A stretch of DNA of 64,000 nucleotides, from the NCBI GenBank assembly GCA_038502395.1, contig JARJIL010000001.1:68040994-68104993 (forward strand), written 5' to 3'. This stretch comes from Dittrichia graveolens (taxonomy: Eukaryota; Streptophyta; Magnoliopsida; Asterales; Asteraceae). The notes under the pieces are model-generated. The model did not search any database. It was not told the DNA's origin and saw only the letters and a program-made list of their open reading frames with translations. Below, one piece after another: positions 35,780 through 46,201 of the stretch (positions are counted from its first letter, which is position 1; every line of letters starts with the position of its first letter). A program made the position numbers and the translations under genes.

Positions 35780-38700
35780 GGGTTGAGCATACCAAGCTTG
35801 CAAAGTAGAGTTGTGAACCTGGTGCCTTCAATTGGTTTGGTGAAGATATCAGCAAGTTGATCCTCAGTTTCAATTAAGACTAATTCTACTTTTCCCTTTT
35901 CAACTTTGTCTCTGATGAAGTGATGTCTTATCTCAATATGTTTTGTCCTTGAGTGGAAAACAGGATTATGTGTAATGGAAATAGCACTTTGGTTTTCACA
36001 AAATATGGGAGTCTTTGAATAATGTAAATCAAAATCCCTAAGCTAATGATGCATCCACAGTATTTGAGCACAACAACTTACTGCTATAACATACTCGGCT
36101 TCAGTTGTTGAGATTGCGACTGAGTTTTGTTTCTTGCTTGTCCAGCTGTCTAACTTTCCACCCAACAATTGACATCCTTCTGTAGTACTCTTTCTGTCTA
36201 GAACACAACGTGCGAAGTCTGAGTCTGAGTACCCTATTAACTCAAATCCTGATTCTTTGGGATACCACAAACCTAAGTTAGGTGTTCCTTTCAGATATTT
36301 GAGAATTCTTTTAACAGCTTGCAAGTGTGATTCCTTTGGATCAGCCTGATATCGTGCACAAACACATGTAGCAAACATTATATCAGGTCTGCTTCCTATC
36401 AAATAGAGTAATGAACCTATCGTTCCTCTATATGTAGTCTGACATACAGACTTCCCATCATTTTCCTTGTGCAACTTGACATTGTGTACCATAGGTGACT
36501 TTGCAGGATGGCTTGAGTCTAATCCATATTTTTTAATCAGATCAAAAACATACTTTCTTTGATTAATGAATATACCATCTTCTTTCTGACTAATTTGAAA
36601 TCCCAAAAAGTAAGTCATCTCACTCATCATGCTCATTCTGTATTGATTAGACATTATCTTAGAGAACCAATCACATAGACTTTGGTTTGTTGAACCAAAG
36701 ATAATGTCATCTACATAGATTTGAACCAGAATGACATGTCCTCTGCTTTTTTTTATAAATAGGGTTTTGTCGATGCTTCCTCTTACAAAATTGTTTGAGA
36801 GCAGATAGGTGGATAGTGTGTCATACCAGGCTCTTGGTATTTGCTTAAGTCCATACAGAGCCTTGTCCAACTTATAGACATAATCTGGATGTTTAGGATC
36901 AACAAAACCAGGGGGTTGTTTCATGTAGGCTTCCTCCTGTAGTGATCCATTTAGGAATGCACTCTTAACATCCATTTGATACACTTTAAAGTTTTTGAAG
37001 GCTGCATAGGCTAGAAACAACCTTATAGCTTCAATCCTTGCAATATGGGCAAAGGTTTCATCATAATCAATACTTTCTTATTGCCTATACCCCTGTGCCA
37101 CTAGCCTTGTTTTATTTCTGATCACTACTCCCTCCTTGTCCATTTTGTTCCTATAGACCCACTTAGTGCCTATAATCGTTTTTCCTTCAAGGGCAGGGAC
37201 AAGGGTCCAAACTTTATTTCTTTGAAATTCTGTCAGTTCCTCTTGCATGGCTTTAATGCAATCCTCATCTTTTAGTACATCTTCAGTCTTCTTTGGTTCC
37301 ATCTGAGATAGAAAACCAGAATATGCAACATAGTTTACATTAGCCTTTGATCTAGTTAACACACCATCTTCAATGTTCCCAATGACGTCATCAAGAGGAT
37401 GGTCTTTTAATACTTTGAAGGTTGTAGTAGGAGACTGTGAATCTAAGTCTGGATCTGAGTAGTGTCTTTCAGGCTGAATAGGGTTTACTTCTGCAGTCTG
37501 GGTAGGAGAGAAATCACTTAGATCTTCAATCTGACTTGTACATGATGATTCACCTAGATTCTCAGGCTAATGATTAGTGTGAATAGACTCAGTTATATGA
37601 TCATCTTCAATATTGATAGCTTCTTTAGTTGATACAAGCTTGTTAGATTTGCCACCATCCTCATCATCAGAATCATCCATAACATACATGGGATTTGATG
37701 TGAGATCTTCTCTCCTTCTCTCAAGCTCACTCAGACTAACCGAGTCAGCTTGAGCTTTGTCAGATTTATCAATACTTATCTCATCAAATGTAACATGTAT
37801 TGATTCTTCAATTACCTTTCTCTTAAGATTATAGACTCTGAAAGATTTAGAGATTGAAGAATATCCAACAAATATACCTTGATCATCTTTGGGTTCCAAC
37901 TTATGGAGCTGATCTTTTTGGTTTATCACATAGCATGTTGAACCAAAAATATGGAAGTATCCAATGTTAGCTTTTCTGCCATGATACATCTCATAAGATG
38001 TTTTACCATGTATTTTAACTATTATAGATCTGTAATGTGTATAGCAAGCTGTACTTATAGCTTCTACCCAAAAACTCATCTTGAGCTTTGCTTCACATAA
38101 CATAGTTCTGGCACCTTCAAGTAAAGTTCTATTTCAAATTTCAGCAACTTCATTTTGTTGTGGAGTTCTTACAGATGAGAAATTTTGGATAATTCCCCTT
38201 TCATCACAAAAGCCTTCCAGGATTGAGTTTCTAAACTCAGTCCCATGACCACTTCTGAGCTGCTTGATAGACTTACCCTTCTGCAACTCTTCTTGTTTGA
38301 TGAGGCTGATTAGTTCATTGGCAGCTTCATTTTTGGCTTTTAAGAAGATCACCCAAGTGAATCTTGTGAACTCATCAACAATCACTAGGGTATACTTTTT
38401 ACCACTTAGGCTTGGGGTGCTTATAGGTCCAAATAAATCCAAATGCAACATATGCAATGGTTCTGTAATTGAGAAATTCTGTTTGGACTTGAAGGATCCT
38501 TTATGATGTTTTCCCATCTCACAAGCTTAGCAAAGTTTGTCTTTGGCAAATGTGATCTTTGGCAGCCAAGAGACTAACTCTTTGCTAGACATCTTGTTAA
38601 TATTTTTGAATTTCAGGTGTGACAATCTCTTGTTCCATAAGCAACTCAGCTTAGGATTTGAGTTAGAATACAGGCAGGTTTCTGTTGAAGGATCTGCTGA

Positions 38701-39033
38701 GTTGAGATCTAACAAGTAGACATCTCTTTCTCTTTTTACCATTAATATTCGCTTTCCCTTCTTATCATAAATGGTCCCTGCATGCTTTCTGAAGGTGACT
38801 TCATAATCCTCATCACACAATTGACTGATACTTATCAGATTGTGTTTAAAATTTTCAACATATGCAACCTTTTTGAAAGTAACTGTTCCAGCTGTTATCT
38901 TTCCATAGCCTCTAGTCCTTCCTTGAGAGTTATCCCCAAATGTCACCTTGGGTCCTTTAATGTTTTGGAATTCACTTAGAATTGCTTTACTTCCTGTCAT
39001 GTGCCTTGAGCATCCACTGTCTAAGTATCACTT
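35780..39033 (-). pseudogene. pol: B pol polyprotein: PR, INT, RT, RNase H
   Basis: Read downward: protease YLDSGCSRHMTG near 39027-38990, preceded by TGA (39030-39028) where Trp is usual. Then GAG-pre-integrase (LWNKRLSHLKF, about 38640), the integrase core (LHLDLFGPIS at about 38450, RTPQQNEVAE near 38165, where the usual G is E), and the integrase C-terminus (VGYSSISKSFRVYNL, about 37860). RT runs from about 37330 with WVYRNK and an intact catalytic YVDD at 36717-36706. RNase H extends from YSDSDFARCVLDRKST (about 36230) through a stop at about 36040 to near 35780. Stops or shifts at about 38520, 38131, 37567 and 37078. Confidence 0.92.
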
Positions 39034-39065
39034 GTAAGAGCCCTGCACATGATTAACTAAACATA

Positions 39066-41047
39066 TTAGTTTCTTTTGGGAACCCACTTTTTTGTGGGTT
39101 CTGAGGATGAGCACTTAGCTAATCCTTTAGAGGTTGACTGATCAGCTTGAGTAGGTTCTGAGTCCTTCTTAGACTGATCATCCTCTATTTTCTCAGGCCT
39201 CGGATTGGAACTTACGCAATCCTTGGCTTCATGACCTCTGTCACCACACTTATAGCATTTTCTTCTAAAAATAGGTATTTGGGTGATCTTTTTAAGTTTT
39301 CCAACATTAAATTTGGATTCGGCTTTAGGGTCATAAGATGTGGATAACTTTTCAATCTTTTTAGACAATTTGTCTACTTGATTTTCTCTGACTTTGAACT
39401 TACCATTGTCAGATTTATAGTTAACCTTATTTGGTGAGGTCTGACTTACTAACATCTTCCTGTTTTTGGATGTCCTCTCAAAACTAACTTGAGAATTTTG
39501 CCTTTTTGAGTTTGTATGAGTTATTCTATCAAAGACAGTTGTTCTAACAGGATTATAATCCAATCTTTTGAAAACTGACTTACAGTTTCTGTTGGATTTA
39601 GAACACTTAACTTGATGCTTTGCATTTAAAATCTGGGGGCTTTTAGTTTGTCTCACAAACTTATTGGTTTTGACCTGCTTACCATCCTTGTTTTTCACAA
39701 ATGTGTTTGCTAGAATATCATTAGGTTTCACATCTTGGTTTTCTGAATTGATTCGATTAACCTCATTAGTAGCAGCACTGAAATCTCCCCCTAGCACTGC
39801 TTTTACCTGATTTGGTATCTGTTGATTAATACATTTTTCTGCCTCTCTTAATGACTTACACAAAGATTCACAGATTTTTCTTAGATTGATAGCTTGCTCC
39901 TTTGATTCTTGTAATTCTTCACTTAGAAGCTTGTTGATGTGAAGCTGACACTCATAATCACTTTGAGTCTTTTTACCAGCATTTATGAGAGTTTCAGAGT
40001 GTTTATGTTCATCTTTTAATTTTGAAATTTCAGTTTTCAAATTATATTGAACAGTAAGAGAGGTTTTGAAGTCATTCAACAAAGAGTTGAACATTAAGCA
40101 TTTCTGTTCATCAGTGTAAGAGCTAAAGTTGTTTACCTTATACATTAAGGAAGCATCCGAATTGTTGGTTAGCTTACTCAGATTACTAGCTTCTGCTAGA
40201 TCCTCATCAAAGGAACTTTCTTCTAACTCAAAATTAATCTGTTCCTCTTCATCCTCAATGGCCATCAAAGATCTATTTGGCTCATCATCATCTGAGGTGG
40301 ATGATTTAGTGTCCAAGGTCTCAGCACATAGACCTTTGATGTTTTCATCTGGCTTACCTTTGAGCTTTTGATACTTCTTTTTGCATTTATCAGCTCTGTA
40401 GGCATTCTTATTAGCTATTGAAGCTGAATCCCTTTCCTTAGCTTTGCACTCAGCGGCTATGTGTCCTATCTTCTGACAGTTGTAGCATTTAGCTTTCTTA
40501 GGAGCAAAAGTAGACTTACCACTTTTGCTTTTGTCAGATTGACCCCATCCTCTTCTGAACTTTCTAAAATTTCTTGCTAACATTGAGATTTGTTCAGTAA
40601 GAGCATCCATCTCTTCATCATCTGAGTCTGAGTTAGAACTTACCTCCTCAAATTCAGAGGGTTTGTCAAAGCATCTCTGACACTGAGAGTATCCCACATC
40701 TTTTTTGCAGTTTGGCACCCAGCCATAGTATGCAAAAGAGGGTTTGTCAAAGCATTCGCTATGATGCTTTGTGCCTTGTCATCAAGATTGAACAATTTAC
40801 GATCTTCCTCAGTCCAAGATGATTCAGGCTTGGGAGTTTCTCCAGGGGGAACATTTTTGTCAGTGGCAGTAATATGGATCATGGGTATGATTGGGCCATC
40901 TTGAATCACGGTACTCATCCTGTGATCCACGGACTTCAGATACAGCATGGCTCTGAACTTCCACATAAGATAGTCATTGCCATAAAAAATAGGACACCCT
41001 TTTGCCGCCATTGTTGGAATATGATTTGATTGCTTGTTAGTAGACAA
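39066..41047 (-). pseudogene. gag: B gag
   Basis: The ATG at 41047 opens MSTNKQSNHIP, followed by FYGNDYLMWKFRAMLYLKS, the copia gag N-terminal motif. The frame is broken near 40680, where part of the capsid core appears deleted. From 40718 a 550-codon open frame runs to 39066. It has zinc knuckle CYNCQKIGHIAAEC (about 40480), a long acidic and coiled-coil middle, a second knuckle CYKCGDRGHEAKDC (about 39260-39220) and ends KKWVPKRN. Two knuckles far apart are also seen in D. Confidence 0.87.
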
Positions 41048-41095
41048 CTTGGCCTCTTAAAATCGGATCCTGATCTTTAAATTACGAAGAAACTT

Positions 41096-41107
41096 GCTCT
41101 GATACCA
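41096..41107 (-). other. B primer-binding site
   Basis: Minus-strand TGGTATCAGAGC, 12 matching bases, two bases from the LTR. Confidence 0.93.
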
Positions 41108-41109
41108 CT

Positions 41110-42009
41110 TGTTGGTCCCGAAGAGGGTAAACAAGCAACCGATATAGTGTAGAAGGGGGGTTGAATACACTTAATCAGTAATAAAGCAATTCAACGAAAA
41201 TATATTCAATAATCAATCATGGTATTACAATATCACTCTTTAATCAAATCAACAGAATGATTTGATGTTACACTGATTATAAATTCAACTCTCTCTAAGC
41301 ACTCTTTTATCACAAACTAATTGATGATCGAACTTCTTGTTAACACTGATTAACAAGAACTCTGGAAAACTCTCTTGAACTTTGAACACACAAAGTTATT
41401 GCAACACACGCGTATCAAGTATGATGAACACACGTACGTCTTGCAACTTATGCAGAACCTTCTGTCATTCTCTCTTTAAAACCCATAAGAAGGTTTATAC
41501 TTATACTTGATTTATCTACGAACAAATCGTGATTTAAAGATAGAACTTATATTTTCTTTAAAACCGTAACAAACTCCTTAATTAGAACATATCTAATTAA
41601 CTTTGTTTGAGATCTCTATCCAACTAATAGATAGTATAAATTAGGTTCAAATATCCTAATTTAAATGTCGTAGATATAGAGAGTTTAAAACAGAATTTAG
41701 AACCTACTTAAATTCTTGCACTGACTTCTGGCGCTGAGCTGACTCACTCAGTCTTGATATCATCAAGCTGAGTTCTTAGATCTTCAAATCTTCAAGTCTT
41801 TACTCTTGAAACCTATCTCAGCTTAGAAGTCACAAAGCTATCTAGTACTTACATAGAAAACTCTATATCAGTTTATACGCTGACTACTCAGTCTAGGCTG
41901 ACTAGTCAGTCTACAATAGACTTACATAATTCCTACCACTTAACCTATCATCTATACATATCTATGTTTGTCTCATCAAAATCTAACTATTCTAAGCATA
42001 GGACTAGCA
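41110..42009 (-). repeat. B 5' LTR (900 bp)
   Basis: Minus-strand TGCTAGTCC (second T of the family TGTTAGTCC changed) to ACCAACA. TATAAAC-like box at 41493-41499. Followed by AACCC at 42010-42014. Confidence 0.95.
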
Positions 42010-42014
42010 AACCC
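42010..42014. repeat. Target-site duplication of B, right copy (AACCC)
   Basis: Matches 9891-9895 exactly; it closes the B insertion. Confidence 0.9.
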
Positions 42015-43590
42015 ATTTAACCAACCTCACAGACCCATCTTTCCCATACCAACTTCAGCCCCTGGCCCTTCAACTTCTATATCTACCTCTACCCTGCTCC
42101 TACACCTACCACTACTACCCCTACTAAACCAACTGAACCATTAGGTAACTCCCTTCTTCCTTTTGATGATGCCAAAAAGGGGGAGATTTCAAATGAATCT
42201 CAACTTAGGGAGAATGATCCTTCAACTGATGATGATGAGGATATCAATGCTGCTTACATGGAACCATGTGAAGACATTAAGAGGAATGAAGCAGCAACAC
42301 AACAAATAGCAACAGCTTCTCTTATTGAAACTGAAAAGGAGAAATCAACTTCTGAGGGGGAGTAAAGGCCATCTAAAAGAAGAAAAACAATGGCAAAAGG
42401 CAGATGCCTAAAAAGAAAAAAGTTGTTAAAAGCTGCTCTGCCCACATAGATGTCCATTCTATCATAGATTCTGATGATGACAAGGATGAAACTACCATTG
42501 CTGTTCTCCTTAGAAGAAAAAGGTAAGAACCAAGAGCCTCTCCTGCTTGGGCAAGTCCAAGCATCCCATTCAGTCCAAACTCCCTTAACCTTTGCTCCAA
42601 ATGATAAACACAAGAGAGTTATGACTTCAGAGAAATTTGAAGAGGAGGAGAATAGAAAAGAGGAATTGAAAAGAAAAGAGCAAGAGTGAAAGAGAGATAA
42701 ATCAAATGGCTTAATCCTTGGGTGTTCCTGTTGAGGAAGTATTCCAAGCCAGGGAGCTAGCTTTTGCACAGGAACAAGAGATGTAAATGACTAAAGTTGT
42801 TGCCCAAGTAAAAGAGGCAAGGGAGAAAGCCCAGGCTGAGCTACTCAAAGCCAAATCACATAATGAGGCTCTCCAAGCTCTGCTCCGTGCTAATCTTTCT
42901 GTGCCATACAATTTAAGTGATGATAGAAAAAGAAAGTTCAAGGAGAACCTAAACATAATTAAGAGAATATCTGAGCCAACTCCTATTTCCAGAGTAACAG
43001 TGCATAAGGGTGATGATGATCCGTACTTGTAAATCGTAAGGAAGAATAGCTACAACAGCTATGAAAATGTAAATGATCCCAAATGCCAAATCTATGGTTT
43101 CACTGAGCTAATTGAAATCCTTTATCTACTCTACAAGTCTAAAAGTAAGCTCAAAGCTCAGTTCATCCAAAAGGTGTAAGCCTGGATTGCTCTTGCAGTA
43201 TCCCAGGGTGCATTCACAAGAAAGGCTCTAAGCCATTTGTCCCGTTTGAATAGAGAGAATTCCACCCTAATCATGAGTACTTCACCAACTTTGGAAATTT
43301 GGACACATTCATACCACCCTAACCAGAACTGTATAAGTTCATTTCTGAGCCTGTCGATGGAATCTTCTTCCTTGACAGAAGTGGTGGATGATGATTCTTG
43401 AGGCACTCTGAGATCCCCATGGCCAACAAAAACTTTCTATTTCATGTGAAGATCATCACAAGAGGCAGAACTAGAAATTCATAATTTGAAGCCTTAGTGG
43501 AAGCACAATGCACTGAAGTAGCTACTGATGATCCACTTGATGAAGCCTTCCCAGAAGTTAAAGAGAAAAAATGGTGGGAAGAGTAAAAAC
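42015..43590 (+). pseudogene. A extra ORF (aORF), 3' portion
   Basis: Continues the proline-rich segment interrupted at 9895. It then has acidic sequence (about 42140-42360), a Lys-rich basic patch (about 42370-42425), a Glu/Lys coiled-coil stretch (42600-42950), and a last piece ending EALVEAQ...KKWWEE-stop near 43590. It contains several stops and frame changes. Position and composition match the C-terminal half of the B and D aORFs. Confidence 0.6.
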
Positions 43591-43834
43591 TGACCATTAT
43601 AATGTATTTCCTTGCAACTTATCTTGTCATCACTCTATAAAAATATGTATTTCTTTTGTAAATATTTTGCTCTGTTTATATTTGCTTTTGCTTTGATAAA
43701 TTAGCTTAACTCAGTTCATGTTGCTCTCTTGTACAAACTCTTGTATTTCTTTTGTTTGTAATATAGCTCAATGCTTTGATCATGACCTACATGAACAAAT
43801 TATTCTTCAAAATGAAAAAGGTTTTATCATCATC
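43591..43834 (+). other. A 3' untranslated stretch
   Basis: AT-rich interval between the aORF and the PPT. No gene seen. Confidence 0.55.
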
Positions 43835-43848
43835 AAAAGGGTGGAGAT
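43835..43848 (+). other. A polypurine tract
   Basis: AAAAGGGTGGAGAT directly before TGTTGGGG. Confidence 0.85.
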
Positions 43849-44538
43849 TGTTGGGGAGATAATTACTTCATCCCAATAATCAAATCCGTCTATTGAAATA
43901 CAATAGATTTGATAATAACCAAACCATACAATCAGTATTGAAATACATTAGATTTGATGATAACCAAATACATTGGATTACTTTGATCAGTTGAGCATCT
44001 TTGATCAACTGATCATCTAGGTTGATTAGCTTACACGTCTCCCAAGTCTAACAGTTGGTTAGCTGAGCATCTCTATTCTCAGCTGAGCATTTATTATCAA
44101 CTGAGTCCTTGTTATAATCATATGATCCTCATCCCTTAGGCTGAGCAATCTTATTTTGTAACATAGTACTTTTTGTCAGCTGAGTCGTGCAAAATGTAAT
44201 ATCAACTCACTGTTTAGTTTGTTTTATTCTTAAGTCAAAGGCAGAACATGTGCTGTTCTATTATGACTTTAAATATTTCTTTATAAAAAGTTAAAGCACT
44301 TTTTGAATCAAGTTCGAGACAAAAAGGATAGATCTCTGTCATCTCAAAAAGGATAAAGATATCTTCAAAGAAAGGTTCTAGAAGATCTATCGAAAGCAAA
44401 ATTATGTTAGGCAACTACATCTTTGCTCTAGTCAAGTCAACAGACGCTTCAATGATTGTAAGACGACTACCAAAAGGAAACCCGAAGCTACACGACAATG
44501 GTTAAGATAGATAATATTATTTATTGCTAGTGGGTTAT
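43849..44538 (+). repeat. A 3' LTR, left part
   Basis: Starts TGTTGGGGAGAT after the PPT. Rich in CAGCTGAG / AACTGATCA words. TATAAAAA at 44282-44288 is a likely core promoter. The LTR is cut at 44538 by the E sequence (preceding bases GTTAT). Its remainder was not found in the window. Confidence 0.75.
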
Positions 44539-46201
44539 TGTAGCGACTGGAATTTTAAGAAAAATTGTAATGTTACTATAATGAGAAATAAATAATATTT
44601 ATGGAGTTTATTTATTTATTATAATAATTAAGTTATATTGTTGTTATTTAAATAAAATATTAAAAGTTCGATAAGAATATGAAAATTCGGATTTTCAAGG
44701 AATCGCGACGCAACGCGTTTAGGATGGGGACGCGACGCGTTGCCAGTCGCGTGTGTCAGCGAGGTTGCATGTGTTAGTTGTGTCTGACATGTGTCGGGGA
44801 CTACATGCACCAGGATTGGCCGGAAAAGCGGTGTCGTGACGCGACGCGTTTCGCCAAGTCTATATATATGAGTTGATTTTAGCCAATTTTCTCACTCTAT
44901 CTCACTTGCAACATTACGCTGCCAATTTTTTGAGAGAATCCGAGTGTGTAGTCGTGTAGGAGTGTCGGGTTTCATTTGGGGCTCGTATCTAAGGTTCGGG
45001 AAGATCAGAGATTCGGCTACGGGCGTTGTTTTGACCAAAGTTTCGGGTGGGTGAAACCGAGAGGTATATTTTACTAATCTTATGCTTCCATTTTGGTTAT
45101 TTAGCATTTTGGACCGCATGCATGTCGTATATATGCGTTTTTATGAAGTTTCTAAGCTCGTGACGCGTAATCTTTAGTCGGGAAGTTATCCCTTGGCATG
45201 TTTTAGTGTTTTGAGCAAGATTAGAGTTGGTTAAGACTTTGAGATCGTATTTATGATATAGTGACCTTCATAGGTTGTTTGCGGTGTTTGAGTTCGCGGT
45301 CTGGTTGATTCGTGAGCATTGTTCGTCGTCTTGAGATCGTGTGTTTCGTTATCCAGACTAAGGTGAGTTCAGTTGTTTTACAAAATCGAGCATGTAGACA
45401 AAATCTGTTTTGATAATATTAACTGTTTTTAAGATGATATATCTATATATAAATGTTTATGTTAGATTAATGATTGTTGCGATGCATGCTCCTTTATTAA
45501 ACAATGAAATGCGATTGATTTATATGACGAATATGACGCATGCATATATACATATAGATACATATTCTGATGTTATGATTGACATGATGATTTGGGAAAG
45601 GGTAGTTATACTCAGAGATGAAATGATGATGCCTAGTAGGAAAAGTGTGCCTTCTAGGATATGCTAGCAATAAGATGTTTAGTTGTTGGGTTTCTAGATA
45701 ACCTTGGAAACACATGGTGTATTTATACACTGGAGTGATGTATTGACCATAGAGATAGGGTCATGTGCAAAACGTCACGTGGGTAAAAGGAGGGCCCAAT
45801 GGTTGGGGCACCGTTTGTACTTTTACCTGAACAACTTATGTCGGAGTAACTATAGCGGATGGATTACGGGAGTGTGTGTACAAGTGGGAGTCGCGCCCCG
45901 CATTGTTCTATACTTGCTGGACACGCTTAGTGAACTTGTGCCAATGCGGACGGACCTTGGAATTAGTAGTTTCTAGGCACGCATATGGTATCTTTGCGGA
46001 CGGACTTTGGAACCCTAGCGGTTGCCCAGCACACATGCGGTGTTTAGGGTAGCGATGTTGATGACAGTCTTGCCAATAGGATGATTTATGATGATTATGA
46101 GGTTCACGAAGTTAAAAAGATTATTATGATGATTTCAAGATGCTATATGATGTTTATAATGACACTTGCCCGCGCGGGGATTTTACGATGCTATGCGGGT
46201 G
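44539..46201 (+). repeat. E: gypsy-type LTR, interrupted by F
   Basis: Opens TGTAGCGACTGG at the break in A's LTR. CpG-rich words GGGACGCGACGCG and GACGCGACGCG lie at 44732-44850, next to TATATATA at 44861-44869. No protein-coding frame is supported. Element F begins at 46202. The tail at 55119-55337, next to a PBS, may be the rest of this LTR. Confidence 0.55.
44861..44869 (+). promoter_or_regulatory. E LTR TATA box
   Basis: TATATATAT about 325 bases into the LTR, just downstream of the GACGCGACGCG word. Confidence 0.45.

Larger units (their letters stand above)
9896..42009 (-). mobile_element. Element B: SIRE-like Ty1/copia with two nested insertions
   Basis: Minus-strand order: 5' LTR (42009-41110), PBS (41107-41096), gag (41047-39066), pol (about 39033-35780), internal TATA, aORF (from 35210), PPT, 3' LTR (10795-9896). 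Both LTRs are 900 bp and are flanked by perfect AACCC duplications, so both ends are exact. C (12281-21655) and D (23679-34933) lie inside its aORF; without them B would be about 11.5 kb. By eye the LTRs differ at about 39 positions. Confidence 0.95.
3451..44538 (+). mobile_element. Element A: SIRE/Maximus-like Ty1/copia, interrupted by B
   Basis: Plus-strand order: protease and GAG-pre-integrase (3548-4079), integrase (about 4170-5000), reverse transcriptase and RNase H (5400-6848), extra ORF (7423-9895, resuming at 42015-43590), PPT (43835-43848) and a partial 3' LTR (43849-44538). The integrase-before-RT order defines Ty1/copia. The 5' LTR, PBS and gag are missing or lie left of Z. Element B occupies 9896-42009. 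Many stops and frameshifts mark it as the oldest layer of the nest. Confidence 0.85.

Noticed and set aside
42254..42769. 171-codon minus-strand frame with hydrophobic stretches
   Set aside because: Antisense of A's acidic and Lys-rich aORF sequence; hydrophobicity is the mirror of GAA/GAG codons.
45410..45976. Open frames in E
   Set aside because: LTR-like, AT-rich sequence with no domain or homologous counterpart; treated as chance.
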